Assembly (NCBI RefSeq): GCF_000302535.1
Contig: NC_018708.1
Span: 3,162,001-3,226,000 of the forward strand
DNA length: 64,000 nucleotides
Direction of reading: 5' to 3'
From: Acidovorax sp. KKS102
Lineage (GTDB): Bacteria > Pseudomonadota > Gammaproteobacteria > Burkholderiales > Burkholderiaceae_C
The notes beneath the pieces are model-generated. The model ran no database searches. It saw only the letters and a list, made by a program, of their open reading frames with translations, and was not told where the DNA came from. The position numbers and the translations under genes are program-made. Below, one piece after another: positions 42,687 to 54,000 of the stretch (positions within the stretch are counted from its first letter, which is position 1; the number at the start of each line of letters is the position of its first letter).

Positions 42687-45270
42687 GACCAACGACGACA
42701 TCTCGCTGCTGGCCGCCCTCAAAGGTGCGAAATTCGAGGCGTCTCTGGTGACGACCTTCAATGCCACGCTCCCGTTTTATGAGGAGGTCGTACTGAGGCG
42801 CCTGCAGGCGGCCGATTCGCGGCACAACGTGGTGCTCATGGACGCCGTCCAATGCGCGCGTTCGTGGGCCACGCCATCCTTGAGGCCGCGCCTGGCCGGT
42901 TCGGCGTATGCGCTCATCCCCATGGCCGCGCCTGGAGCCTTTCACCCGAAGATCTGCCTACTTGCCAGCAAGAAGCGCTGTGTCCTGTTCATTGGCAGCC
43001 ACAACCTCACGCTTTCCGGCTTCGGTTTCAACCGGGAAGTCACCACGCACATCGACGTGCGCCCTGACAGCGCCCCTGCTCACAAGCTGGTTCTGAGCCA
43101 CGTCTGGAGCCTGGTCCGCGAATGGCTTCGAACCCAGGAGGGGGCTCTGGCGCCCTCCGTGCTGGAGGCCGTGCACAGGATCGGTGAGCTTGTTCCGGGA
43201 GCCGATGGCGCCCAATCGAAGCTTTCCGACATCCGACTGCTCGGACAATCCAGCAGCGGTCCGTCATTGCTCGAACAACTCGGCCACGCGATCCCGTCGA
43301 CGCCCCGGCGCGTGGTGATCACAGGAGCGTTCTTCGACACCCAACACACCTTCCTGAAAGCGCTGGAGACCCGTTGGCCCGGCGCCTCGATCAAGGTGAT
43401 CATCGACCCCAAGACCGTCAAGATCGGTGGCCGCCCCAAGGGGATTCGTTCGCAGTTCGTCGATGCGCGAAAGCTCTGGATGGAGAAGGCAGAGCACTAC
43501 CTTCACGCGAAGGCGCTCCTTCTCGACTTCGGCGACTCGCACATGCTTGTTGCAGGCAGCGCGAACCCGAGCCGGCCAGCGTGGCTTGGAGGCACGCGCG
43601 CCAACTTCGAGGCCATGCTTGTTCGGCCAAACGTTGAAGTGGCAACCTCCAGCTTCGCCAGCGATCTTGCTCAGGGCTTTGCAGCCCGCGCAATGGATGA
43701 CGCCGACCTGCGCTCGATTCCGATCACACATCAGGATGACGAGAACGACGCTGAAGCACCGAGCGCTCCGATGCGGATCGCCGTTCTTGCTGCGGGTACT
43801 TCTGCAGTCCCGATCCCCGCGTCGGACTCTGCGGGATTCGCGGATTTCGTCATGCACCTGCAGGATGGTTCCCACACCGCACCTGTGAGTCTTGGACGTT
43901 CAGAGGATGGGGGCGCGATCGTTGAGCTGGGTGAGAGGGCGTCTGAAGTGCGCTGGCTGGAGCTGAGTGGCCGCGGTAGCAAGCTCCTTCGCGTAATCAT
44001 CCACCACGATTCGGCTCTGGGCCGTGGAGTGGTGCGCTCGCACAGAGCCGCGCTTCAGGATGCATTGGCCGGCCTGGACTTCAGCGGTGCCAACATCGAA
44101 TCGCTCATTCAGCAAATCGAGAAGGCCATCTTCGACGATCCGGAGCAAGTGGTGTCGCCACCGCCAGGCACCGTGCGGACTGGTGCGGATGAACAAACCC
44201 CAATTGCGGCACGCCCGGCATCGCTCGCTGTCCACATCGGCGAAAGTGCCAGCACAAGGAAGAGTAAAAAGAAGCGCCTTCTGCAAGCGGGCAGCCTGCT
44301 TGACGTCCTCGACGCCCTCCTCTACCGCTTGGGCCAGGGACTGCCAAGATCGGCCACATCGGCCACATCGGTCACTGAGACCTCGCCCCTCTCGGAAGAG
44401 GAGCTTGTAGGAACTGAAAATGAAGAGGCCAGCCAAGAGCTTCCCGCTGCGCTGACCCAGCAAGCCGTTGAAGCAGTGAGAAAGCGCCTCAAACAAGTTG
44501 TTCGTCGCATGGTCAGGCAGCTCAAAGCGGCCCAAAGTGAGACCAAGCCTGACGTGCGTGCGGCCAAGGCACGAACCGGCGTGGTCCAGCTCGTTGCCGT
44601 GCTGTCACTGGTGAGGGAGTTCAGGCGCCTTCGGCACCTGCCTCAATGGCGCCGTATGGGGGGCTTCATCGACTCGGAAACCCGTCAGGATCTCTTGTCG
44701 CAGTCGATGGTCATCCTTTTCGGGCATGCGCAGGGCATCGCGCGCGATATCCGCGTCCACGACGGCGAGGCCGACGAAGTCGCGGAACTCGGCCAAGCGC
44801 GGGCACTGCTGGCGTGGCTCGCCTGGGACATTGGTCACAGTCTCCTGAAGCGCATTGAGCCCATGGCGCCAAAAGCAACAAAGGACTATTTGGTTGCGAC
44901 GTACGCATATCTCTACGACCTGCTCCCGGCCATCGCCGTCGATGACGAGGACACATCGCAACTTGCCTCCAGCGTGCGATTGACCAATACGCCAACGGCT
45001 GACGAAAGCGCTCATGGCGAAAGCTGGCTCGCGCATCACATCACGACCGGCTTGGAAGTCGCCACAGCCCCTGCCGCGGCCTACCTGGACCGAGAAGGCA
45101 TCAAGGCCGGCGATCTGATGCATGTTCCCCATTCCAGCCCACCCCAGTTCAGGGTCGTTGTTGATGCGACCGCACAGGACATTTGCTTGAGTGAACTGGA
45201 CGCAGAGCGCAGGTTTACGCGCTTCGCCTGGCGTCCAGCGAGCCGGGCTCGCGCGGCGCAAGCCAGTTGA
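42679..45270 (+). CDS. phospholipase D-like nuclease protein
   Basis: An 863-residue protein. Two HKD-type motifs are visible: FHPKICLLASKKRCVLFIGS with HNLTLSGFG (His89, Lys91) and HAKALLLDFGDSHMLVAGSA followed by NPS (His276, Lys278), so the PLD-like catalytic pair is complete in the first 300 residues. PLD folds in bacterial defence, such as in DISARM and Mokosh, act on nucleic acid. The remaining 560 residues include a basic helix RKRLKQVVRRMVRQLKAAQS and no recognised family. The start overlaps the preceding gene by eight bases. It is likely the nuclease partner of the helicase fusion. Confidence 0.8.
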   Translation: MRETNDDISLLAALKGAKFEASLVTTFNATLPFYEEVVLRRLQAADSRHNVVLMDAVQCARSWATPSLRPRLAGSAYALIPMAAPGAFHPKICLLASKKRCVLFIGSHNLTLSGFGFNREVTTHIDVRPDSAPAHKLVLSHVWSLVREWLRTQEGALAPSVLEAVHRIGELVPGADGAQSKLSDIRLLGQSSSGPSLLEQLGHAIPSTPRRVVITGAFFDTQHTFLKALETRWPGASIKVIIDPKTVKIGGRPKGIRSQFVDARKLWMEKAEHYLHAKALLLDFGDSHMLVAGSANPSRPAWLGGTRANFEAMLVRPNVEVATSSFASDLAQGFAARAMDDADLRSIPITHQDDENDAEAPSAPMRIAVLAAGTSAVPIPASDSAGFADFVMHLQDGSHTAPVSLGRSEDGGAIVELGERASEVRWLELSGRGSKLLRVIIHHDSALGRGVVRSHRAALQDALAGLDFSGANIESLIQQIEKAIFDDPEQVVSPPPGTVRTGADEQTPIAARPASLAVHIGESASTRKSKKKRLLQAGSLLDVLDALLYRLGQGLPRSATSATSVTETSPLSEEELVGTENEEASQELPAALTQQAVEAVRKRLKQVVRRMVRQLKAAQSETKPDVRAAKARTGVVQLVAVLSLVREFRRLRHLPQWRRMGGFIDSETRQDLLSQSMVILFGHAQGIARDIRVHDGEADEVAELGQARALLAWLAWDIGHSLLKRIEPMAPKATKDYLVATYAYLYDLLPAIAVDDEDTSQLASSVRLTNTPTADESAHGESWLAHHITTGLEVATAPAAAYLDREGIKAGDLMHVPHSSPPQFRVVVDATAQDICLSELDAERRFTRFAWRPASRARAAQAS

Positions 45271-45442
45271 TAAACAGATCCATCACTGTCGGCGATGGAC
45301 ACTTTTCGGTTGGGATCCCGGCCGCGCATTCCACACAGTGCGCCGCTCTGCGAGGACTTCGAAGGCTCCTCCGGCGCCCCCATGCCCGAGTCCAGTTCAT
45401 CGACCACTGTGAAATCGTGAACCATCGCGTCGGCCTGCTCGG

Positions 45443-46390
45443 TCATCTGGCACCGGCGATCCGCGTCAGCGCTTCTTCTAGCTGCCGGCGATCTTCCGCA
45501 CGCTTGGCGGCCGTGCGCTGTGCGAGGTTGTGCAGCTTGCGCCGCACACCCGGCAGTTCCTCCGCATGCGCGAGCCCGATCAAGCCGAAGTCCGGTTGCT
45601 CGCCCTCCACGGACCGCAGGAACGCGCACGACGGTTCGTCCAGCCACTGCGCCACCCGCGCCAACAAGCGCTCGCGGCTCTCCAGCAAGGCCGCCACGTC
45701 AATGGGCTCGGACGTCATCCCCTTGAAATGGGTCTCAAAGATGGCCTCGAAACCTGCAGGCGCGCGTGGCGCCAGCATCTCCCAGGCCGGCTTGGGGCTG
45801 CACGTCAGGTACACGAGAAAGGTGCGCCAGAGCATCTCATCCGCCCGCTCGTCCTCCAGCAGCAAGCCCACATCGAAGAGGTCGCGCGGATGCTGCCGTG
45901 ACAGCGCCGCCGCGAGCTTGCCGGCATACAGGTCGGCGAAATCCAGTACCTGCACCTCGGCGAAGCCGAACGCCTCCTCCACCCTCGGACGCACGACCAT
46001 GCTACGCACCGGATGCACCGCGCCGCGCATGACCGGCGTCGTCTCGATCTGCACACGCGCACGACCTCGGCTGGCCACCAAGCGGGTGACTGCCCCGCCC
46101 TCGCCCGCCGAGGCCTGCACCTGCAATTGCAGAGGCGGGGCGCGCAGTACATCAGCCAATCGCCCCAGCGCTTCGGCGATCAGCCTCGCATCCTCGGCGT
46201 AGCCATGCACCGGCAGCCAAGCCAGATCGATGTCCACCGACAGACGCGGCAGGTCATGCTCAAACAGATTGATGGCCGTGCCGCCCTTGAGCGCGAAGCG
46301 CGGCTCCTTCGCGAGCACCGGCAGGATCTCGACCAGCAGCCGCACCCGGTCGGTATAGCGCCCATCCCAGGACTCAAGCCAGGTGCTCAT
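45443..46390 (-). CDS. abiEii: AbiEii/AbiGii nucleotidyltransferase toxin
   Basis: A 315-residue toxin of the type IV AbiE system. The nucleotidyltransferase core is FALKGGTAINLFEHDLPRLS followed by VDIDLAWLPVHGYAEDARLI, then VLDFADLYAGKLAAALSRQH with RDLFDVGLL. AbiEii enzymes add nucleotides to RNA targets and arrest growth. The ATG at 46390 lies within the antitoxin gene (17-base overlap), as usual for this pair. It converges on the PLD gene with a 172-base gap. Confidence 0.9.
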   Translation of the reverse strand: MSTWLESWDGRYTDRVRLLVEILPVLAKEPRFALKGGTAINLFEHDLPRLSVDIDLAWLPVHGYAEDARLIAEALGRLADVLRAPPLQLQVQASAGEGGAVTRLVASRGRARVQIETTPVMRGAVHPVRSMVVRPRVEEAFGFAEVQVLDFADLYAGKLAAALSRQHPRDLFDVGLLLEDERADEMLWRTFLVYLTCSPKPAWEMLAPRAPAGFEAIFETHFKGMTSEPIDVAALLESRERLLARVAQWLDEPSCAFLRSVEGEQPDFGLIGLAHAEELPGVRRKLHNLAQRTAAKRAEDRRQLEEALTRIAGAR

Positions 46391-47195
46391 CAAGGTCTCG
46401 CGGCAAGGTGATCTGGTAGGTCGGATGCAGGCGCCCGCCGGGCACCAGCGCGCGCTTGCCCCGGCCCAGGTCGACTCCCTCTAGCGGCACGTGAGACAGC
46501 CACGCATGCCGATGGCGCTCGGCCAGGGCCAGGAACAGCCGCTTGGCCTTGATGCTGCGGCAGTGGCGCAGCAGCAGACCGACGCGCTGCGGCCGCAGCG
46601 TGGTCATGGCCTGCATCAGCGCATCAGCCTCATAGACCCGCGCCGCGTCCGACACGCCATCGCACAGTTCCAGCATGGCGCGCTCGGGCGTCGAGCACAC
46701 CAGCGCCTCGGCACCCGAGCCGGCTCGATGCCAAACCAATCCCTGCCCGGCCAGTACGGACTCAGACACCTCGGCTGCGAATGGCACGGCAGGCAGATCG
46801 AACGGCCCCTTGCCCAGGAACGCGAAGCGCTCCTTCAACGGCAGCATGCCCACCCAGCCTGGCGGCCGCTCCGGCCCATAGAGGGTGATCGTCCCGGCAT
46901 CGCCCAGACGTAGGTAGTGCTCGTGCCCCTGCAGCGTCAGTGCGAAGCGCCCCCCGAGATGCAGCGGCATTTCCTCCCAGGCCTGCAGGCTGCGCACCAC
47001 CCCCTCCCATTGCAGACGCCCGCCTTGGCGCATGTATGCGCCGCGGGCCGGCGACACGAGCCAGCCGCTGCCGACATAGCGTGCGACGAGGCTGTTCGAG
47101 TAGCCGTGCGCCCGCAGCCAGCGGCTGGAAACCAGGCTCGTGTCGCCCAGCTCGGCCAGTAGGCGGTTCAGTTTTCCTGCATTTTGCTCACCCAT
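46374..47195 (-). CDS. abiEi: AbiEi-family antitoxin
   Basis: A 273-residue antitoxin. The N-terminal winged-helix part reads KLNRLLAELGDTSLVSSRWL then RAHGYSNSLVARYVGSGWLV and GAYMRQG. The C-terminal region includes STPERAMLELCDGVSDAARV, the antitoxin core of the family. It would neutralise the toxin without binding it directly and repress its own promoter. The start at 47195 is the first ATG that gives a normal family N-terminus. The 156 bases up to the integrase stop hold its promoter region. Confidence 0.9.
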   Translation of the reverse strand: MGEQNAGKLNRLLAELGDTSLVSSRWLRAHGYSNSLVARYVGSGWLVSPARGAYMRQGGRLQWEGVVRSLQAWEEMPLHLGGRFALTLQGHEHYLRLGDAGTITLYGPERPPGWVGMLPLKERFAFLGKGPFDLPAVPFAAEVSESVLAGQGLVWHRAGSGAEALVCSTPERAMLELCDGVSDAARVYEADALMQAMTTLRPQRVGLLLRHCRSIKAKRLFLALAERHRHAWLSHVPLEGVDLGRGKRALVPGGRLHPTYQITLPRDLDEHLA

Positions 47196-47351
47196 AGTGC
47201 TCAAAATACAGATTTCTCGAACTCCTGCCAAGACTCTTTGGTTCGACAAATGAGAAATTCGATCACCGACAGTGATCTTTTTACGACAACGGCAAACCGC
47301 CCGCCGCCCATCGGCAGCATGTACCAGGAGGATCTTCATGCCATCCCCCTC

Positions 47352-48608
47352 TCACGTGGTCGCGCTCAGCACCGGCACCACCACGTTCTCGGGCATCAGC
47401 TTCGGCATGTAAGTCTGCCCATCGATCCAGGCATCGACCATGCTGGCCCACTCCTGCAGCATGTGGCGTCGCTGCTCGGCGTACTCAGCCTTGTTGTAGA
47501 CCGAGCGCGAGGAACGCCCTTCCTCGTGCGCCAGGCACTTCTCGATCCAGTCGCGGTTGAACCCCACCTCGTTCAGCAGCGTGGAACCGGTACGGCGCAG
47601 GTCGTGGACGGTGAAAGGCTCCAGCGGGAGGCCAGCGGCCTTGGCCCGCTCGGCGACGAGCTGCGTCACGCGATTCAAGGTCGCCTTCGACATGCAACGG
47701 TTGGCGTCGTAGCGCGAAGGCAGGACGAACTTGGAACCCGCCGCACAGGCATGCAGGGCCACGAAGATGTCGAGCGCCTGGGTCGACAGATAGACCACGT
47801 GCGGATTGCGCCCCTTCATCCGCTGCTTCGGGATCGTCCAGGTTGCCTTCTCAAAATCCACCTCGTCCCAGGTCGCCTCGATCAGCTCGCTCTTGCGCAC
47901 CAGCGTCAGCAGGATCATGCGCAGCGCCAGCCGGATGGTCGGATAGGTGGCCACCGACTCCATCTGCCGCGCCACCAGCCGGATTTCCAGCGGCGACAGG
48001 GCGCGATCCTTCGGCACAAACGTTGCGATCGAGGCCGCGCCCACACCCTCGGCCGGGTTGTCCACCCTCTCCCCGTGCAGGATGGCGAAGGCATAGACCT
48101 GCTTCACGATGTCGCGGACATGCACTGCCGTGGCAGGCGCACCGCGCGCCTTCACCTTGTTGCAGAGGGCGCGCAGATCATCGGCGGTGATTTCGTTGAG
48201 CAGCCGGTTCTGAAAGGCCGGCAGGATGTCGCGATCGACGACATGCTTGCGCATCGCCCGCGTGCTGTCGGCCATCTTGGCGTCCGCCAGCCACTTGACG
48301 GCCATGTCGCCGAAGTTCTTGGCCGCGGTCAGCCGACGCTTCTCACGCTGCTTCTCCAGCGCCGGGGAGCGGCCCTGGGCGAGGGTCTTCTTGGCATCGA
48401 GCAGCTTTTCTCGGGCCAGCGCCAGCGAGATGCCACCAGCGCCATAACGGCCGATGGTCAGGGTCTCGCGGCGCCCATTGAGACGGTAATCGTAGCGGAA
48501 GGTGACGGTACCGGCGGTCGATACCGTCACGTACATCCCATCCCGGTCAGAAGCCTTATAAGTCAAGGACTTAGGCTTCAAGTTGCGCAGTGCTGTGTCG
48601 GTAAGCAT
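47352..48608 (-). CDS. int: tyrosine-type integrase, P4-like
   Basis: A 418-residue site-specific recombinase. The N-terminal arm-binding domain (MLTDTALRNLKPKSLTYKAS, GMYVTVSTAGTVTFRYDYRL) and catalytic domain are complete: LTLVRKSELIEATW (Arg I), FTVHDLRRTGSTLLNEV (His-x-x-Arg) and the tyrosine in SRSVYNKAEYAEQRRHML. The start follows GGAGG. The gene lies 301 bases from the 3' end of guaA, in the same direction, which fits integration into that end. It marks the right boundary of the mobile element. Confidence 0.93.
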   Translation of the reverse strand: MLTDTALRNLKPKSLTYKASDRDGMYVTVSTAGTVTFRYDYRLNGRRETLTIGRYGAGGISLALAREKLLDAKKTLAQGRSPALEKQREKRRLTAAKNFGDMAVKWLADAKMADSTRAMRKHVVDRDILPAFQNRLLNEITADDLRALCNKVKARGAPATAVHVRDIVKQVYAFAILHGERVDNPAEGVGAASIATFVPKDRALSPLEIRLVARQMESVATYPTIRLALRMILLTLVRKSELIEATWDEVDFEKATWTIPKQRMKGRNPHVVYLSTQALDIFVALHACAAGSKFVLPSRYDANRCMSKATLNRVTQLVAERAKAAGLPLEPFTVHDLRRTGSTLLNEVGFNRDWIEKCLAHEEGRSSRSVYNKAEYAEQRRHMLQEWASMVDAWIDGQTYMPKLMPENVVVPVLSATT

Positions 48609-48636
48609 CGAGGTTTTTCCTCCTGTTGGTGACGGC

Positions 48637-48795
48637 TTTTACCGTCAAGGGTCAGGAGACCTGCTGATACCCGGAAAGCCGCATGAAATAAGCTTTCCAG
48701 AGGAGACTTTTACCGTCAAAGACCGATTTGGTCTCAATAGTAAACGGGAGGGTCTTAATCCAGTCCCCGGTTCTTACCGCCAGTTTTACCGTCAA
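48637..48795. repeat. three TTTTACCGTCAA repeats, likely integrase arm sites
   Basis: TTTTACCGTCAA occurs without a mismatch at 48637-48648, 48708-48719 and 48784-48795, in direct orientation and spaced 71 and 76 bases. They lie between the integrase start and the guaA end, where arm-type binding sites of tyrosine recombinases are expected. Confidence 0.6.
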
Positions 48796-48904
48796 CCAGT
48801 TTCGCTGGTCGGCGATAGCCACCGATAGCCGCCGAAACAAAAATTCCTATGAATCAACGACTTACGGCGATTTTTCGATTACTGGCGATAGTCCCCGAAG
48901 GACT

Positions 48905-48930
48905 CGATTTCACTCCCACTCGATAGTCGC
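48905..48930. other. probable attachment site at the 3' end of guaA
   Basis: The last codons of guaA (ATCGAGTGGGAGTGA on the minus strand) and the bases just beyond are the expected crossover region. GCGATAG/TCGATAGT units recur on both sides (48892-48928). The matching copy at the other end was not found in the window, so the exact core is unproven. Confidence 0.4.
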
Positions 48931-50526
48931 TGGCGGCTTGCTGCTCACGTCATACGTCACGCGGTTGATGCCGCGCACTTCGTTGATGATGCGGCCCGAC
49001 ACCTTCTTGAGCAGCGCATAAGGCAGCTCAGCCCAGTCGGCGGTCATGAAGTCGCTGGTCTGCACGGCGCGCAGCGCCACCACGTAGTCGTAGGTGCGGC
49101 CGTCGCCCATCACGCCCACGCTCTTGACGGGCAGGAACACGGTGAAGGCCTGGCTGGTGAGGTCGTACCAGGTCTTGCCGGTGGCTTCGTCACGGAAGTT
49201 GCGCAGCTCTTCGATAAAGATCGCGTCGGCACGGCGCAGCAGGTCGGCGTATTCCTTCTTCACCTCGCCCAGGATGCGCACGCCCAGGCCGGGGCCGGGG
49301 AAGGGGTGGCGGTAGACCATGTCGGGCGGCAGGCCAAGGGCTACGCCCAGTTCGCGCACTTCGTCCTTGAACAAATCGCGCAGGGGTTCCAGCAGCTTCA
49401 GGCCCAACTGCTCGGGCAGGCCGCCCACGTTGTGGTGGCTCTTGATGGTGACAGCCTTCTTGCTCTTGGCGCCGCCGGATTCGATCACGTCGGGGTAGAT
49501 CGTGCCCTGGGCCAGGAAGGTGGCACCCTTGTGGCCACCGGTGCCTGCCTTGAGCTTGGCGGCCTCGGCCTTGAACACGTCCACAAACAGGCCGCCGATG
49601 ATCTTGCGCTTTTGCTCAGGCTCGCTCACCCCCGCCAGCTTGCCCAGGAACAAGTCGCTGGCGTCCACGCGGATGACCTTGGCGTGCAGCTTGCCCTCGA
49701 ACATGTCCATGACCATGTCGCCTTCGTTCAGGCGCAGCAGGCCGTGGTCCACAAACACGCAGGTGAGCTGGTCACCAATGGCGCGGTGGATCAGCGCGGC
49801 AGCCACGGACGAATCCACGCCGCCAGACAGGCCCAGGATCACTTCTTCGTCACCGACCTGCTCGCGGATTTTCTGGACGGCTTCTTCGATGTAGTCGCCC
49901 ATAACCCAGTCGGCACGGGTGCCGCAGATGCCCAGCACAAAACGCTCCAGCAAGGCGCGGCCCTGCACGGTGTGTGTGACTTCAGGGTGGAACTGCACGG
50001 CGTAGTAGTGGCGGCTTTCGTCGGCCATGCCAGCAATGGGGCACGACGGTGTGGAGCACATGACCTTGAAGCCCGGCGGCAGCGCCGTGACCTTGTCGCC
50101 ATGGCTCATCCACACCTTGAGCATGCCGTAGCCTTCGGGCGTGGCGAAGTCTTCGATGCCCTTGAGCAGCTCGGTGTGGCCATGGGCTCGCACTTCGGCG
50201 TAGCCAAATTCGCGGGTATTGGAACCCTCGACCTTGCCGCCCAGTTGCTGGGCCATGGTCTGCATTCCGTAGCAGATGCCCAGCACGGGGATGCCCAGCT
50301 CGAACACTGCATTGGGCGCCTTGTCGTCCACCTCGTACACGCTGGCGTGGCTGCCCGACAGGATCACGCCCTTGAGCGAGCCGTCCTTGGCGTAGTCACG
50401 GATCCATTCGTCGGTCACATCGCAGGGGTGCACTTCGCAGTACACATGGGCCTCGCGCACGCGGCGGGCGATGAGCTGGGTGACTTGCGAGCCGAAATCG
50501 AGGATGAGGATTTTCTGGTGTTGCAT
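48910..50526 (-). CDS. guaA: GMP synthase (glutamine-hydrolysing)
   Basis: A 538-residue GMP synthase converting XMP to GMP with glutamine and ATP in the cytoplasm. The class I amidotransferase domain has VLGICYGMQ (Cys85) and [12 protein letters not shown]; the ATP pyrophosphatase loop is [16 protein letters not shown]; the dimerisation end is [20 protein letters not shown]. It is intact although an element sits at its 3' end, showing that integration restored the reading frame. guaB lies about 1 kb upstream on the same strand, with a toxin-antitoxin pair between. Confidence 0.97.
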   Translation of the reverse strand: MQHQKILILDFGSQVTQLIARRVREAHVYCEVHPCDVTDEWIRDYAKDGSLKGVILSGSHASVYEVDDKAPNAVFELGIPVLGICYGMQTMAQQLGGKVEGSNTREFGYAEVRAHGHTELLKGIEDFATPEGYGMLKVWMSHGDKVTALPPGFKVMCSTPSCPIAGMADESRHYYAVQFHPEVTHTVQGRALLERFVLGICGTRADWVMGDYIEEAVQKIREQVGDEEVILGLSGGVDSSVAAALIHRAIGDQLTCVFVDHGLLRLNEGDMVMDMFEGKLHAKVIRVDASDLFLGKLAGVSEPEQKRKIIGGLFVDVFKAEAAKLKAGTGGHKGATFLAQGTIYPDVIESGGAKSKKAVTIKSHHNVGGLPEQLGLKLLEPLRDLFKDEVRELGVALGLPPDMVYRHPFPGPGLGVRILGEVKKEYADLLRRADAIFIEELRNFRDEATGKTWYDLTSQAFTVFLPVKSVGVMGDGRTYDYVVALRAVQTSDFMTADWAELPYALLKKVSGRIINEVRGINRVTYDVSSKPPATIEWE

Positions 50527-50538
50527 GGTGGTGGTCCG

Positions 50539-50973
50539 TCAGAGGCTGGAGAGATCAAGAAGCGGGACTCCGCTGCGCTGGGCGGCAGCGATCTGCTGGG
50601 GGTCGAACGTGGCCAGCGGCAGGCGTAGCGAGCGCGCAAGCCACAGGTAGGCGGCATCGAAGGTGGGCAGGCCGGTGTCAAGCGCCACGTCCATCACGGC
50701 CTTGTGCTGGGCGGGGGCCAGGTCGTGCAGTTCCACACGGTGGCGGATCGCCTCCAGCACGCTCCACAAACCTTCGACCGAGGCGGCCGGGATGCGGCCG
50801 CTGTGCACGCCGCTGCTGATGAGGTTGCTGCATTCCCACTGCCAGAGGTTGGGGGCCTGGGGTTCAACCTCGTCACGGCGGATCAGGGTGTAGAGGCGGC
50901 GGGTATGTTCGCTGGCCGTGTCGGGCAGCAGCCAGGCGGCAGTGACGGAGGCGTCGAGGACGAACGCGGTCAT
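50539..50973 (-). CDS. vapC: PIN-domain toxin, VapC-like
   Basis: A 144-residue PIN-domain ribonuclease toxin. The acidic positions are in FVLDASVTAAWLLPD (first Asp), WECSNLISSG (Glu), and TFDAAYLWLARSLRLPLATF with D (last acidic residues). The ATG overlaps the antitoxin stop codon (ATGA). VapC toxins cut tRNA or rRNA. The gene ends 12 bases before guaA, so read-through into guaA is possible. Confidence 0.88.
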   Translation of the reverse strand: MTAFVLDASVTAAWLLPDTASEHTRRLYTLIRRDEVEPQAPNLWQWECSNLISSGVHSGRIPAASVEGLWSVLEAIRHRVELHDLAPAQHKAVMDVALDTGLPTFDAAYLWLARSLRLPLATFDPQQIAAAQRSGVPLLDLSSL

Positions 50974-51230
50974 GTAGTAGCCCTGCCCTGGCGGCGCAAC
51001 GTATCAGGATTCGCGGCTTCGGCCACGGAGCGGATGCTGGCATGCAGCGCATCGATCTGGCCCAGCTCGCGGGCGATCTGCTCGTCGGTGATGACGGGGC
51101 GACGGCGCACGGGCAGCATGCGCACCACCTCTTTGCCGTGACGGGTTATGCGCACTTCTTCGCCCTGCTCGACCAGCTCGATCAGGGCGGAGAACCGGCT
51201 CTTGGCTTCGTAGATACCGACGGACTGCAT
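50970..51230 (-). CDS. Phd/YefM-type antitoxin
   Basis: An 86-residue antitoxin. The DNA-binding N-terminus MQSVGIYEAKSRFSALIELV then EEVRITRHGKEVVRMLPV is the Phd/YefM fold; the C-terminal part would hold the toxin. The ATG at 51230 gives the normal family start; longer readings run through the promoter. A strong promoter with inverted repeats lies directly upstream. Confidence 0.88.
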   Translation of the reverse strand: MQSVGIYEAKSRFSALIELVEQGEEVRITRHGKEVVRMLPVRRRPVITDEQIARELGQIDALHASIRSVAEAANPDTLRRQGRATT

Positions 51231-51255
51231 GGAAACGCGGACACTAAAAAAGAAA

Positions 51256-51326
51256 AGTCTGGCCTGAACAATGAATTCAGACCAGACTATATCATTATGA
51301 CCAGATTTTTTCAATCAGGCCAGACT
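51256..51326 (-). promoter_or_regulatory. sigma-70 promoter and operators of the toxin-antitoxin pair
   Basis: On the minus strand TTGAAA (complement of 51309-51314) is separated by 17 bases from TATAGT (complement of 51286-51291). A perfect 12-base inverted repeat, AGTCTGGCCTGA at 51256-51267 and TCAGGCCAGACT at 51315-51326, brackets the promoter, and two more TCTGG units lie inside. This fits autorepression by the antitoxin complex. Confidence 0.75.
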
Positions 51327-51423
51327 CCGAATCTCCGAGGGTCGAGCAAACCCATGGCTTGCGAACATCGACAGCACAAGCCAGGGCAGCCGTGCAAGGG
51401 CCGCCCCGCCGCACTGGCTGCGT

Positions 51424-51462
51424 CCCCCTTCCCGAATGGCGCGGCCATTCGAGAGAAGGGGG
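51424..51462. repeat. palindromic intergenic repeat
   Basis: CCCCCTT, GAATGGC-GCG-GCCATTC and AAGGGGG form a nested hairpin after the guaB stop. The flanking GGCGCGAAGCGACTCAGGGGG belongs to the same unit. It looks like a family of palindromic repeats that I recall from comamonad intergenic regions. It may also act as a transcript-end structure. Confidence 0.5.
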
Positions 51463-51492
51463 AAGGCGCGAAGCGACTCAGGGGGTTGTCAC

Positions 51493-53652
<2,160 letters not shown>

Positions 53653-54000
53653 TCAGTAGCCCGACTTGCCCCCGGGCCTGCGCCGCGCAAACAGCCCGGT
53701 GGTGCGAGCGCCTTGGCGGGCAAAACGCTCCCGGCGCGCCACCTTGGGGTCCACCTTCAAGGGGCGGTAGATTTCCACACGGTCCAGGGGCTGCAGCACT
53801 GCATCCAGCTTGGCGGCACGGCCCCAGATGCCAACCGACGGCTCATCACCCGCCTCCACCCCACAGCTGGCGCGCAAGGCATCTGCCACGGTAGCGCCCA
53901 CCGGTAAATCCAGCACCCATTCGCGCACCTCGCGCTGCGCCAAGCAGGCAACCACGGTGATGGCGAGGGTCGCCGGGGCGCCGGGCCCTTTCTCACCCAT
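53653..54000 (-). CDS. rnfH: RnfH-family ubiquitin-like protein
   Basis: A 115-residue beta-grasp protein: ITVVACLAQREVREWVLDLP, VGATVADALRASC, SVGIWGRAAKLDAVLQPLDR and VEIYRPLKVDPKVARRERFA match the RnfH family. Its exact role is not established. It overlaps the ratA stop by eight bases, the usual ratA-rnfH pairing. Confidence 0.9.
   Translation of the reverse strand: MGEKGPGAPATLAITVVACLAQREVREWVLDLPVGATVADALRASCGVEAGDEPSVGIWGRAAKLDAVLQPLDRVEIYRPLKVDPKVARRERFARQGARTTGLFARRRPGGKSGY

Noticed and set aside
48609..48950. tRNA gene as integration target
   Set aside because: No cloverleaf could be drawn near the integrase; the adjoining end of guaA is the better target.
49306..50628. A 440-codon frame antisense to guaA
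   Set aside because: guaA is certain from its catalytic motifs, and the antisense frame has no recognisable domain.
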